Source of the DNA: Pseudomonadota bacterium
GTDB lineage: Bacteria > Pseudomonadota > Alphaproteobacteria > Rhizobiales > Beijerinckiaceae
NCBI GenBank assembly: GCA_023450615.1
Contig: JAEXGT010000041.1
Span: 1 to 44,548 of the forward strand
Direction of reading: 5' to 3'
DNA: 44,548 nt
Position numbers and translations under genes: made by a program. Position 1 is the first letter of the stretch; each line of letters starts with the position of its first letter. Below are positions 17,887 to 27,634 of the stretch, one piece after another. Below the pieces are notes generated by a model. The model was not told where the DNA came from, made no database searches, and was given only the letters and a program-made list of their open reading frames with translations.

Positions 17887-20800
17887 TTATTCATCGGGTG
17901 ACAGCAGGACCTTTGCGACATCATCCCAGCTGGGCGGAGTATAGGCACGCGCCTGTTCACCAAGAGCTTGGCGCATTCCTTCATTCGTCAGCAAGGTCTT
18001 CATTGCCTCAAGCCATCCGAAATAGTCGTTCGGGGCAATCTTCACGAGAGCCGGGCAATGGGTTTCGACCGCGCTCGGAAGCGTGCTGGTGATCACGCAG
18101 GGCTTGCCGAAATAAAGGCTCTCGATCGGCGGCAGCCCCCAGCCTTCCACACGCGGCGGATAGATCGTGAAGAGACAGTTCTGATACATCCAGGCAAGTT
18201 CGGCGGTCGAGATATTGTCGTAGACAAAAATGTTCTCTTGAGCCAGCTCAGCCCGGAACTCAGCCTCCTCGTATTGCTCATAACCGGGCTGGGCGCTGCC
18301 AACGAAGATCAGGCCGACATCGGACAATTTCTTTGACTTGTCCCTGCGCAGGTCATTCCACACCTCGCGGATGAAATCATGCCGCTTCCTGTTGTTCATC
18401 GATGAGACATACATGATGAAGCGCTCAGGAAGCTGATGATTGGGCCGCTTGGGCTCGACGGACTTTATCTCGTCGCTGACGCCGAGAGTGATCCGCTTGA
18501 TACGGGCATTCAGGCGGTTCACGGAGAGGAACTTCTTCATGTCCGCCATGCCCTGCTCGGAGCTGATGAGGACCGTATCCGTCACCGACAGGAGCTTGAT
18601 GAGCCTTTCCCTGAAGAGCGTTCTCGTTTCGGCAGGGAATGAATCGGAATCCAGGACGTACAGGATATCGTGGACAAAGGCCCACAGCTTCAAATGCGCC
18701 GAGCGAACCAGATCGCAGAGATCGTTCAGCATCCTGTCATTGGAGATCCAGGGCTGCCCGAGCATCACGAAGCGCTCGCCGTAGGAAAGCCCCTCTCCTT
18801 CATAACCGTAGGTCGTCTCGAAGACGGGACTGACATACACGCCCCGGCCTGAGACAGCCTTCTTTGGCGCGAAGACAGCGTGCATCGGAAGCACGTCCGT
18901 CTCAAAACCCGGGCGAAGCTTCTTGAGGAAAGTAGTCGCGCTCACGCTCAGCGGCCGCGGCAAACTGGTGACTGTCTGCTTGAAAACCGAGACGAGCACC
19001 CGTTTCCAGCCAAATTCTCCCAGCTTCGGAGGAAGGGCCACCTGAACGTCGGCAAGGCGGACGAAATCCTGACCGCCCTGAATGGCTCCGCGTGTCGTCA
19101 CGCGTTGAGCCCCGGCAGGGTCCACCACTTCTTGCAACGTTGTTTTGACGAACCTGCGGTGCGCCCCGTTCCATGTGAACGAGCGCATATCGGGGACCGC
19201 CTTGATCACAGCTTTGGAAATATTGAATTCAACGCCCGGCACACCGGTCAGGATCGAACCTCGGGCAACCTGATGCGCCAAATGCGTGTTATCGAGAGCA
19301 ATGAGATTATTTGTCTCTGCCTTGGCTTTGGGAGCAGCAGTTCCAGGCGAGGCATGTGTCATTTGCTCATAGAGCGCGAGTGTCTCCTGCGTATGGCGGG
19401 AGATATCGAAATTCTCGACGGCCATCTCGGAGCGCCGACGACGCTCGTCCTCGGTTTCCGGGTTTTCGACAGCATCCCGAACTGCTTTGCGCAAACCCTC
19501 CAGGTCGCAAGGATGGACGTATTTGGCATAAGAGCCGAAATACTCTTCCTCAGCGGCCATGTTCGAAAGGATAAGCGGTGTCCCTGCTGCAGCGGCTTCC
19601 AGGGCTGCAAGGGGCGCACCTTCAGACCAGCTGTTCAGGACGAAGCAGGAAGCAGCTTTGAAGGCGCTCGCCAGCATCTGCCGGTTCTCGATCCGGTCGA
19701 TGTGAACGAAGTTGGGGCCGGCCCATCTCTTCAAAGCCTCGAAATAATCCGCATCGCCTATGTGACCGATACAGACGACGGGCACCTGAAGGTCTTTGAG
19801 CGCATAGGCAGCGAGAGCCTGGTTCTTACGGGTCTCGATGCGTCCAACCATCAGGACGAAGTCCGACAGTCCATACTGGTTCTTGAACGCAGCGGCATCG
19901 CCCTCAGCCATGGTCTTCGCATCGACACCATTGCGAATGACCGAGGATGAACGGGGAATGGCACCGATCGAATGCAGGAAGCCGCGTTCATACTCACTCA
20001 GGCATACGACGTGATCCGCGAAGCTCACGCTCTCACGCAGCGCCCGGAAATGTCCATCGACGCCTTCGGACGGCGGGCTGCCGGCCGCAGGAGCGAAAGC
20101 CGGAGTAAGCTTTCGAACGACCTCCACACCGGCTTCGAGCTGCGCCGCGTAATCGACGCCCTTCATGATCTCGCGCAGCGCCCTTGTCCAATACGGATGG
20201 TAGCTGAGGTTGAGGGCGATGGGTGAGTAGACGACCTTCGCTTTGCTCTGCGACGCCGTGCTCAATTCCTCGATCGCGGAGGAAAGGGGCCAGGAATTGA
20301 AGACATGGACCAGCGCATCCGGCTGGATGGAAGCGGCGTTCAGCGACGATACGACATCAATGTCGACACCGACGCTTGCCGCTGACTGCACGATGTTGGC
20401 GATCCGAGAGGTCGGCCCTCCACGCAGCTCTTTCTCGTTGCCGTGAGAGACAATGGTGAAGCGCTTGGCCTTGGCAGTTTCGGCGTCTCTCTTCCGGGCG
20501 GCTGGGCCCGAGGCAAGGTCGTACTTGCGCGCCAGTTCGTCGAACAGCTCGATATGCTTGAGCGCCCAGTTGTCCCAAGTCACGTGAAGCACGCTTTCGC
20601 GGAGTTGATTACGCTGCTCGACAAGTCCCTCGAGAACCTTCCGAAGGGATTTCACATTGCCGTTCTCGAAAGGAATGTGAGGGAACTCGTTGACCCACCC
20701 CACATCCGAGCCGATGACAGGGACACCGCAGGCGAGGCTCTCGGCAACGCTCATCGGCCCCCCCTCATAGAGAGAGGGCACGAGAACATAATCAAGGCCG

Positions 20801-21324
20801 TTGTAGAAATTCGGCATGTCCGCATCGGCGACATGGGTCGACGGCGCAGGCCAGCCCTCTCCCGTGAATCTCCACTCGATCTCTGGAATATCCATGACCT
20901 GGGCGACGAGCGCCTCACCCTTGCGGCCCGTGTGATACGTCCGGCCAATGACGCCGATCCGGATCTTGGGTTTGAAGACCTCCAGATCGACGCCAGGCGG
21001 GATCGTGGTGACGTTCTGAATGCCGGCCTCACGCAACTCTTTGGAGTAGCGCTCGGCATGGGAGACACAGTGCTCAACCTGACGGGCAACAGCGAAAAAC
21101 TTGTCCCGGGCAACCTTATCGATTTCCGAGTGGGTAAAATAACCTACTTCGACAGCGCTGACACGCTGCTTATAGCAAGAATAGTTGTTGTAGTACTGAA
21201 CGTCAGCTGTCGGATCTTCGGCTATACCGTAGGTAATGTTCTTCGAACGCTTGGCAATCTCGCTTGCACACTTCTCAAGGATCCACCCACGATCCGCAAT
21301 CTTGATGTGAACACGATTTCCCAT
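17887..21324 (-). CDS. Three-domain glycosyltransferase (three GT4-like modules in one chain)
   Basis: 1145 aa. Module 1 (about 1-280) has IPPGVDLEVFKP at 108-119 and SLYEGGPMSVAES with EX7E at E187/E195. Module 2 (about 290-655) has VGRIETRKNQ and NSWSEGAPLAALEAAAAG with intact EX7E. Module 3 (about 680-1145) has VSSMNNRKRHD and PPRVEGWGLPPIESL, again EX7E. All three donor domains therefore look active. A low-complexity linker (about 650-675) joins modules 2 and 3. Family comparison: multi-domain polymannose or rhamnan transferases such as WbdA fuse two or three GT4 domains to build an oligosaccharide repeat processively. The start at ATG 21324 has only a weak GGGG ribosome site. It lies downstream of the 951-aa glycosyltransferase but 408 bp away, so it may have its own promoter. 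Sugar and linkage are not readable. Confidence 0.9.
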   Translation of the reverse strand: MGNRVHIKIADRGWILEKCASEIAKRSKNITYGIAEDPTADVQYYNNYSCYKQRVSAVEVGYFTHSEIDKVARDKFFAVARQVEHCVSHAERYSKELREAGIQNVTTIPPGVDLEVFKPKIRIGVIGRTYHTGRKGEALVAQVMDIPEIEWRFTGEGWPAPSTHVADADMPNFYNGLDYVLVPSLYEGGPMSVAESLACGVPVIGSDVGWVNEFPHIPFENGNVKSLRKVLEGLVEQRNQLRESVLHVTWDNWALKHIELFDELARKYDLASGPAARKRDAETAKAKRFTIVSHGNEKELRGGPTSRIANIVQSAASVGVDIDVVSSLNAASIQPDALVHVFNSWPLSSAIEELSTASQSKAKVVYSPIALNLSYHPYWTRALREIMKGVDYAAQLEAGVEVVRKLTPAFAPAAGSPPSEGVDGHFRALRESVSFADHVVCLSEYERGFLHSIGAIPRSSSVIRNGVDAKTMAEGDAAAFKNQYGLSDFVLMVGRIETRKNQALAAYALKDLQVPVVCIGHIGDADYFEALKRWAGPNFVHIDRIENRQMLASAFKAASCFVLNSWSEGAPLAALEAAAAGTPLILSNMAAEEEYFGSYAKYVHPCDLEGLRKAVRDAVENPETEDERRRRSEMAVENFDISRHTQETLALYEQMTHASPGTAAPKAKAETNNLIALDNTHLAHQVARGSILTGVPGVEFNISKAVIKAVPDMRSFTWNGAHRRFVKTTLQEVVDPAGAQRVTTRGAIQGGQDFVRLADVQVALPPKLGEFGWKRVLVSVFKQTVTSLPRPLSVSATTFLKKLRPGFETDVLPMHAVFAPKKAVSGRGVYVSPVFETTYGYEGEGLSYGERFVMLGQPWISNDRMLNDLCDLVRSAHLKLWAFVHDILYVLDSDSFPAETRTLFRERLIKLLSVTDTVLISSEQGMADMKKFLSVNRLNARIKRITLGVSDEIKSVEPKRPNHQLPERFIMYVSSMNNRKRHDFIREVWNDLRRDKSKKLSDVGLIFVGSAQPGYEQYEEAEFRAELAQENIFVYDNISTAELAWMYQNCLFTIYPPRVEGWGLPPIESLYFGKPCVITSTLPSAVETHCPALVKIAPNDYFGWLEAMKTLLTNEGMRQALGEQARAYTPPSWDDVAKVLLSPDE

Positions 21325-21732
21325 GAACCCCGTGACCCTAGAAATTTCTTACAGCGCGTGAAGTGCAACAGCCGTGGATTGCTTTATGACAGGTTGATTG
21401 CGCCCCCAGCAAACCCTAGGGCGGAGCCCGCATCCTTAATAGAGGAGAGGAGCCGATGCAACTTGTTACATAGCCCGATCTGCTTGGATTTTCCTTATTG
21501 GAAACATACTTCCCTAAGCCTTTGAGCCGTTCCGCGACAGCAGAAACCGACTTTGACTCTTGAGCAGATCAAACCTCAAGAAAGGCAAAATCCATAGGCA
21601 TATTTACCTATTATCGCATGAAAATACCAGCCACAATGTAAGCTCGATCTTGGCGGAACACGCGAAGACAACCACCCAGGCCACAGAACATCTAAACACC
21701 GCTGCCCAGGGCCCGCCTGAGATTAGAGGCCC
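21325..21732. other. Intergenic region, 408 bp, upstream of the three-domain glycosyltransferase
   Basis: No supported gene. There is a 7-bp hairpin (TCTTGAG with CTCAAGA near 21558-21581) without a T-run. Possible minus-strand promoter words are weak. The region probably holds the promoter of the 17887-21324 gene. Confidence 0.35.
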
Positions 21733-24588
21733 CTACGCTTCAACGTCCCTTTCGCTCGCCTCGGCGGAGGAGAGCAGGATCTTCTTGAGTTGCTCGACAT
21801 TCTCGGCCCAGGTCATCCATGGCATGCCTTGGGACTTCGGGGCCTGCCCTTGTTCAAAGAGCATCTGCCACTTGGCCAGATCCAGCGCGAGCTCCTCAGG
21901 CGTCTTGCCACTGAAGTAGCTGGCATATTCCCCGGCCACCTCACGGAAAACGGGGATATCGCGTGCAAGGATCGGAATGCCATGACGACCGGCCTCGATC
22001 AGGGGCAATCCGAACCCCTCACCCTCCGAAGCGGCAATCAGGCATGAACAAGCCGCGTAAACCTTCTCCAGATACTCGTCACTGATACCTTCGAGCCAGA
22101 ACAGGCGCTTGCCTGCCTCAGGATGCCGGCGCAGCCGCTTGACGATCTGCGGAATGGTCCGACGCATATCGAGATTAAGGTTTTTCCATCCCTCAGCACC
22201 GACGATCACAAGATTGGCGTCGAAGCCCTGTTTCCATAGCAGCTCGAAAGCATCCAGCGTCTGAAGATAGCCTTTCCTGGGCTCGATCGTTCCCACCATC
22301 AAATAGCTCGGGCGAGATCGAAGGGCCTGAAAAACGGCATCCGCATCTCGCGGCATACCCTTCGAAGGCGCCGAAGCGTCAATGTCAGCGCCATGATGGA
22401 GTACGGCGAACTTCAGGCGCTTCAAAGCATCCGGCCTGTGCTGCTCGATCCAGCTGCGCGCCTCGTCCGCCACGTCCTGAGAGATGCAGATCAATCGGTC
22501 GGCGCTATCGGCAAGGCTGCCGAGCCAAAGGGTTTGTTCCTCGAAGCTCCACTCGGGAAAATGCTGCGGCATGGTAAGCGGCAAGATATCGTGGATCAGA
22601 AACGTGGTCTCGATCCCACGAGCACGCCAATCCGCATAGACACCGGCCTGTGTAGCCTTTGTTACCCCCTCGCTCCAATAGTCCGGCATGTAGAAGATAT
22701 CGCCTCGGGAGACTTCGACAGGCTCATCCTCCAAGATGCCGTCAGGAAGGCCGAGCATGGATGCGGTGAACTCCCTGGCATACCGGTAATGCCAGCGATC
22801 ATGAGCAAAATTGAGCCGCACTGGCTCGACCCTGAAACCGGCGGGAGGATTGTTCAGCAGCTCCATAACCTGCGCACGGACCACACGCTGAATGCCTGTA
22901 CGGTAATCGTCCTGGGCCAGGACCGAAACATCGACCAGCAATTGGTGACCGCCATGCTTGACGGGATTAGCTTGTGCAAATTCGTGAGCGACCCTCATCC
23001 ATACGGGATCGCTGGCTTCCGCTGGCATGAGTGAGGCAGCCTTCTCGGCAAGAGCCCCAACGTCATGCGATGGCAGCGCTGTTCGAGCGAACTCCTCGAT
23101 AGCCTTGGAGTACAATGTAGCGGCAAACTCCGGAGAATGTTGCTTTGCTATGACGGATCGAGCGATTTCGCCCAACTCTTCCCGGCGATGCGCGTTCTCG
23201 CGAAGCACAGTGATCGCATCCGCCAAATCATCATTGGAAAATTCATCTGGCAACATGCGAACAGCGTTCTCTGGCGTTTCAGCCATCGATCCATTCGCAT
23301 TGATGATTGTGGGCAACGCATATGCCATGCAGTCTAGAACAGCAGCGGACGTTTCACCGCGGGAGAACCCCCGCAACTGCACTGCTGCATCTGCTGCCTG
23401 AAGATAGCTTTTATATAGCTCGATCGGAACAAAGCCGGTGATATGGATGCGCTCTCGCCCAGGAGACGCATGAATATCCTTGCGCAACTTGGCACAATAA
23501 TCACTCTGATCTTCCTGCCCCACGAAGACCAGATGGCAATGGCCATCCCGGGCTAGTGGAGACGCGAGCCAAGCTTCCAACAGCCGGTCATTCAACTTGG
23601 TTTCGACAAGGTTTCCAAAGGAGCAGAGGATGAAATCATCTTCGCTAAAGCCGAGAGCCTTTCGATGCTTTTCACGCTCCAAGGTCTGCGGAAGAAGCCG
23701 CGGCAACGGGACGACATCCCAGCCGTCGGAGAAATTCGCCCCATAAAATCTCTGAGCCATCTGCTCGGAGTATTTGCTGTGGGTGATGATACCTTGAGCA
23801 TTCTGTAGAATCGAGAGATTCACAGGATATGCATGAACTGTTTCGGCTATCGTTTTCCGGCCGAAGCGATCGCACAAAGCGCTGTAGCCGTGCGCATGAT
23901 AGAGTTCACGCGACCAAACCCCATTCCATATATTCTGAACCTCCAAATGGGCGAGCAGCCCACTTTGATAAAAATCATGCAGGACTACGACACCCGGATA
24001 CCTGCTTAACAGGCGCAACATATGAAGATGAAAGAGGGAATTGCCGATGTGATAAACGATACGGTCGTAAGCATGCGCATGCTGCTCGAACCAACCCACA
24101 TCGCGCACATTGCAATGCTCGTTGATCCAAGGATCGGAGACTTCATCCTGAACAACGATGACATCGATATCGTAGTGCTTGGCTAGTTCCGGCAGAAGCT
24201 CTGCGCTGTAATCCGCAATGCCGCTCTGTTCCGGCGGCAGCGGCGATACATAGGCGAGACTGGGCCGATCGCCCTCCCCCACTGTTGGCGAAGAACCGTT
24301 CTCGATATTATGGCGAGCCCGCATCAGGCGCCGGTAATAGAGACGCGTGGAGTGGGAAGCCATGGACAGGTCGGCAGGCCCATCCTCAGAGAAGCTTGGA
24401 GGCGGCAGAAAGCGAAGCGCACGCTGATGCATCATGGCGGCGCGCAAACGCGATCCTATAACCGGCACCCGCAGGACCAATCGCTTCACCAGCGAAGCAA
24501 AGGCTGGGTATTCCTCAATTCGATAAACGATGGAGGCGAGGGTCGAGCGGATTATGCCACGCAGCCTGGAGCCGGGTTTAAGTAGCAT
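21733..24588 (-). CDS. Two-domain GT4-family glycosyltransferase (WbdA/WbdB-like architecture)
   Basis: 951 aa. Residues 1 to about 105 are a basic, amphipathic leader. Module 1 (about 110-510) starts with YVSPLPPEQSGIADYSAELL, contains YHIGNSLFH and VVLHDF, and has RGETSAAVLDCMA in place of EGFGLPLLEAMA: the second Glu of EX7E is Asp, as I recall in some relatives. Module 2 (about 560-951) has VDVSVLAQDDYRTGIQRVVR, VGTIEPRKGY and SEGEGFGLPLIEAG with intact EX7E. This layout resembles the bifunctional mannosyltransferases of E. coli O8/O9 polymannan synthesis. Start ATG 24588 is fixed by CAGGAG 6 nt upstream. It lies 179 bp downstream of rmd on the same strand. Donor probably GDP-mannose or GDP-D-rhamnose (inference). 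Confidence 0.92.
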   Translation of the reverse strand: MLLKPGSRLRGIIRSTLASIVYRIEEYPAFASLVKRLVLRVPVIGSRLRAAMMHQRALRFLPPPSFSEDGPADLSMASHSTRLYYRRLMRARHNIENGSSPTVGEGDRPSLAYVSPLPPEQSGIADYSAELLPELAKHYDIDVIVVQDEVSDPWINEHCNVRDVGWFEQHAHAYDRIVYHIGNSLFHLHMLRLLSRYPGVVVLHDFYQSGLLAHLEVQNIWNGVWSRELYHAHGYSALCDRFGRKTIAETVHAYPVNLSILQNAQGIITHSKYSEQMAQRFYGANFSDGWDVVPLPRLLPQTLEREKHRKALGFSEDDFILCSFGNLVETKLNDRLLEAWLASPLARDGHCHLVFVGQEDQSDYCAKLRKDIHASPGRERIHITGFVPIELYKSYLQAADAAVQLRGFSRGETSAAVLDCMAYALPTIINANGSMAETPENAVRMLPDEFSNDDLADAITVLRENAHRREELGEIARSVIAKQHSPEFAATLYSKAIEEFARTALPSHDVGALAEKAASLMPAEASDPVWMRVAHEFAQANPVKHGGHQLLVDVSVLAQDDYRTGIQRVVRAQVMELLNNPPAGFRVEPVRLNFAHDRWHYRYAREFTASMLGLPDGILEDEPVEVSRGDIFYMPDYWSEGVTKATQAGVYADWRARGIETTFLIHDILPLTMPQHFPEWSFEEQTLWLGSLADSADRLICISQDVADEARSWIEQHRPDALKRLKFAVLHHGADIDASAPSKGMPRDADAVFQALRSRPSYLMVGTIEPRKGYLQTLDAFELLWKQGFDANLVIVGAEGWKNLNLDMRRTIPQIVKRLRRHPEAGKRLFWLEGISDEYLEKVYAACSCLIAASEGEGFGLPLIEAGRHGIPILARDIPVFREVAGEYASYFSGKTPEELALDLAKWQMLFEQGQAPKSQGMPWMTWAENVEQLKKILLSSAEASERDVEA

Positions 24589-24767
24589 ACGAAACTCCTG
24601 TGCCTTGCCTGCGGGCCGTGAGGCGGCCTAACCAGCAAGGAAAGCCCGAGATGAAGCCAAATAGCCTACAATCCATCGGCTCGGTCATCGGATGAAAATT
24701 CTTCAGCTTGCATCGTCTGGCGGAAAAGGCCACCCGATCATTTCTATGCAATCCTGGGCAATCCCTT

Positions 24768-25751
24768 TCACCGCTGCTGACGTGTCAGGCGCGCCCGATA
24801 ATCGTCCAGCACGGCGGCAAGAGTCTCCTCGATAGGATAATGGGGGGTCCAGCCGAGGAGTTTGTGCGCACGATCCGCATTACCGACGACCCGGGGAAGA
24901 TCAATGGGACGATACTGGGCCGGATCGGGCTCTGCGGTGATATGAACGCTGCTCAAAGCGAGCAATTGCTGCAGCAGGTCTCCAATCCGCCTCGGCTTCC
25001 CGGACGCGATATTGATGATGCTGCCCGCCGCCAAAGCCTCGCAGTTCTTCACAGCAAGCGCATAGGCGTCGGCAACGTCGCGCACATCCAGGAAATCCCG
25101 CTCTGCGTCAAGATTGCCGACCCTGATCACCGGCTCGGTATGCCCATGCTCGATCCATGCGATCTGCTTTGCAAAAGCAGGGAGAACGAACGCATCGGTC
25201 TGGCCTGCACCCGAATGATTGAAGGGGCGAAAACGAATGCATTTCAAGCCTCGGCGCACCAAAGCTCCCAATGCGAGATCCGCTGAAGCCTTCGTCACGG
25301 CATAGTCGTCGAGAGGAGCGACGAGCGCGTTCTCATCCAGAGGCTGTCCCGATTTGGCGCTTTCGCCATAGATCAGGCCGGAGCCGATATTAAGCAGCCA
25401 GCAATGAGGCGCCTTGTCGAGAATCGCGCGAGCCAGATTGAGCGTGCCCAGCACGTTCACCTGCCACGCGGCATCTGGATTGGCGCTCGCGGCGGCTGGC
25501 GCTGCGATACCCGCAAGATGAATGACATGCGTTGGGTTGCAACGAAGAAGGGCATCCTCGACGGATGCCCGATCCGTAATATCCAGAGACAGGTCGGAAC
25601 CGGTCGCCGGATCGTTTGCAGCATCCTTGGCAGTCGGGAAGAGGACGATATCGGGGCCGCAGATACGGCGCAGGGAGCTGATGACGTAGGGACCGACAAA
25701 TCCCTGCGCACCAGTAATCAGAACCCGTATCCCCTCTCCTCCTGAATACAT
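24768..25751 (-). CDS. rmd: GDP-4-keto-6-deoxy-D-mannose reductase (Rmd-like SDR)
   Basis: 327 aa, extended SDR. The NAD(P)-binding motif GAQGFVGPYV is at residues 13-22. The catalytic YxxxK is YAVTK after residue 150, with the preceding SGLIYGE placing the active-site Ser/Thr region. RFRPFNHSGAGQ matches the RMD family. It reduces the Gmd product to GDP-D-rhamnose. ATG 25749-25751 overlaps the gmd stop by one base (TGATG), so the two are translationally coupled. Oddity: an AGGAGG-rich stretch lies after this ATG, just before an ATA codon at the place where the family usually begins (M-R-V-L-I-T-G). Other sugar-nucleotide reductases cannot be fully excluded, but adjacency to gmd makes Rmd the best call. 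Confidence 0.88.
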   Translation of the reverse strand: MYSGGEGIRVLITGAQGFVGPYVISSLRRICGPDIVLFPTAKDAANDPATGSDLSLDITDRASVEDALLRCNPTHVIHLAGIAAPAAASANPDAAWQVNVLGTLNLARAILDKAPHCWLLNIGSGLIYGESAKSGQPLDENALVAPLDDYAVTKASADLALGALVRRGLKCIRFRPFNHSGAGQTDAFVLPAFAKQIAWIEHGHTEPVIRVGNLDAERDFLDVRDVADAYALAVKNCEALAAGSIINIASGKPRRIGDLLQQLLALSSVHITAEPDPAQYRPIDLPRVVGNADRAHKLLGWTPHYPIEETLAAVLDDYRARLTRQQR

Positions 25752-26740
25752 CAGAGAGGCTCGTGGCGCTTCAGGCGGACGAGGTCCGCTTCCACCATCT
25801 CCGCAACCAGTTGCTCAAGAGTCACCTCGGGTTCCCAACCCAGCTTCTGCTTGGCCTTGGCGGGGTTGCCGTGCAGCACATCGACCTCAGCGGGGCGAAG
25901 ATAACGCTCGTCCACCACCACATGGTCCTCCATCTTGAGGCCGACATGGGCAAAAGCGAGTTCGCAGAACTCACGTACGGGAGTGGTGCGACCGGTAGCG
26001 ACGACGTAGTCGTCCGGATTGTCCTGCTGAAGCATGAGCCACATGGCTTTCACGTAATCACGGGCATGGCCCCAGTCGCGCTTGGCATCGAGATTGCCGA
26101 GAGCGAGCTTGTCCTGCATGCCGAGCTTGATGCGCGCCACGCCGTCCGTGATCTTGCGGGTCACGAATTCGATCCCGCGCAGGGGGGACTCGTGATTGAA
26201 GAGAATGCCGCTGGAAGCATGAAGACCGAAGCTCTCGCGGTAGTTGACCGTCATCCAATGCGCATAGAGCTTGGCCGCCGCGTAAGGCGAACGCGGGTAG
26301 AACGGCGTCGTCTCGGATTGAATCGGTTCCTGGATCAGGCCGTACATCTCGGAGGATGAAGCCTGGTAGAAGCGCGCCTCGGGGGCAGCAATGCGCACAG
26401 CCTCCAAGACGTTGGCAGCGCCCATGCCCGTAACGTTGCCCGTCAGGAGGGGCTGCTGCCAGGAAGACTTCACGAAGGACTGCGCGGCAAGGTTGTAAAC
26501 CTCGTGCGGGCGCACCTCCTGAACGACACGGATCAGGCCGGACAGATCCGTAATGTTGCCATCGTGCAACTTGATCTTGTCGGCAATGCCAATCCACTTC
26601 AGGCGGGCGTCGATCACATCCGCGGAAGCGCTACGGCGGAGAAGTCCATGAACTTCATAGCCCTTATCGAGCAGCAACTTCGAGAGATAGGCCCCGTCTT
26701 GGCCCGTCACTCCGGTGATGAGCGCCCTTTTCGTACCCAT
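25751..26740 (-). CDS. gmd: GDP-mannose 4,6-dehydratase
   Basis: 329 aa. The sequence begins GTKRALITGVTGQDGAYLS, the exact family opening with the NADP-binding GxxGxxG. RRSASADVIDARL, NLAAQSFVKSSW and SSSEMYG follow, with catalytic YAAAK near residue 155. Downstream, LGNLDAKRDWGHARDYV is a Gmd hallmark. It converts GDP-D-mannose to GDP-4-keto-6-deoxy-D-mannose, the branch point to D-rhamnose (rmd), L-fucose or perosamine. It is the first gene of a two-gene unit with rmd. A 273-bp intergenic stretch separates it from the Nudix gene and probably carries its promoter. Confidence 0.97.
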   Translation of the reverse strand: MGTKRALITGVTGQDGAYLSKLLLDKGYEVHGLLRRSASADVIDARLKWIGIADKIKLHDGNITDLSGLIRVVQEVRPHEVYNLAAQSFVKSSWQQPLLTGNVTGMGAANVLEAVRIAAPEARFYQASSSEMYGLIQEPIQSETTPFYPRSPYAAAKLYAHWMTVNYRESFGLHASSGILFNHESPLRGIEFVTRKITDGVARIKLGMQDKLALGNLDAKRDWGHARDYVKAMWLMLQQDNPDDYVVATGRTTPVREFCELAFAHVGLKMEDHVVVDERYLRPAEVDVLHGNPAKAKQKLGWEPEVTLEQLVAEMVEADLVRLKRHEPL

Positions 26741-27013
26741 AGTTCAATATTCCACTTCTAGCATAAGAGCACACCGCAAGCACGGAACTCAGAGAATTGG
26801 ACAACCGCGCCGCCGCCCTTGGCAGCACTCGCGGCAGCTTTGGCCTCTAAAACGGAGCTTCACCGTTCTAAGAAAGCTAAAACGCCTGATTTTGAACGAT
26901 GCAGATACAATGCAGCTTGCCCAGGCGTCAATATCGATAGTCCATTGTTACATCCTGTCCCCACCACTGGGAAAAGAAGACAAAAGACGATAATTACATT
27001 ACTTTTCAATAAC

Positions 27014-27604
27014 TTATGAATCAGCTCCGGGAACTTCAGCTCCTGTCCGCCCGAGCGCCTTCTCTAGGAGGCCTGCGGCCCGCAGACCGATCATCAAGAG
27101 CCCTACATGGGCAGCCTGAACCATTTCCCCTGCGAGAGCCAAGCGGACCGCCTCCTCGACCGGCACGCGCAGGACGGTAATGTCCTCATCCGCCTCGGGC
27201 TCTGGGGGCTGAGTGAAAGCCGCCCCCTCCGCAAGAATGACATGCACGCGGTTATTATGGGTCGCCGGATTGGGCGAGAGGCTGGAAACCAAGCGGAAAG
27301 AGCCAGCCGTGTACCCGGTTTCCTCGGCCAACTCGCGGGCCGCGGCGGCCACTGGCCCCTCGTCACGGGCATCCATGGCGCCGCCCGGCAGTTCCAAGCT
27401 GAACGTACCCAAGCCATGCCGGTACTGGCGGACCAGTACGATATGCTCATCCGCATCGATGGCGACCACATGCACCCAGTCCGAATATTCGAGCACATAG
27501 AAGGGAGCCACCTCGACTCCCGTTCTCGTGATGCAATCGTCTGCGCGTAGCGAAACCCATCGGTCCCGGAAGACGATGCGGGATCGCTCCACTTTCCAGG
27601 TCAT
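27014..27604 (-). CDS. Nudix hydrolase
   Basis: 196 aa. The Nudix box is at about residues 73-98: LPGGAMDARDEG then RELAEETGY. The REUxEExGU core is intact, but the spacing from the leading GG to the first Glu is one residue longer than in the canonical Gx5E, so the leading Gly is displaced. The surrounding sequence (VLVRQYRHGLGTFSLELPGG) resembles the ADP-ribose/GDP-mannose pyrophosphatase group. It hydrolyses a nucleoside diphosphate linked to another moiety; in this context GDP-mannose or another nucleotide sugar is attractive but unproven. It lies 30 bp downstream of the phosphomannomutase gene, probably the same transcript. Start ATG 27604, with AGAGGA 8 nt upstream. Confidence 0.9.
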   Translation of the reverse strand: MTWKVERSRIVFRDRWVSLRADDCITRTGVEVAPFYVLEYSDWVHVVAIDADEHIVLVRQYRHGLGTFSLELPGGAMDARDEGPVAAAARELAEETGYTAGSFRLVSSLSPNPATHNNRVHVILAEGAAFTQPPEPEADEDITVLRVPVEEAVRLALAGEMVQAAHVGLLMIGLRAAGLLEKALGRTGAEVPGADS

Positions 27605-27634
27605 CCCTCATGTCCTCTGCTGAATCGGTAAGGC

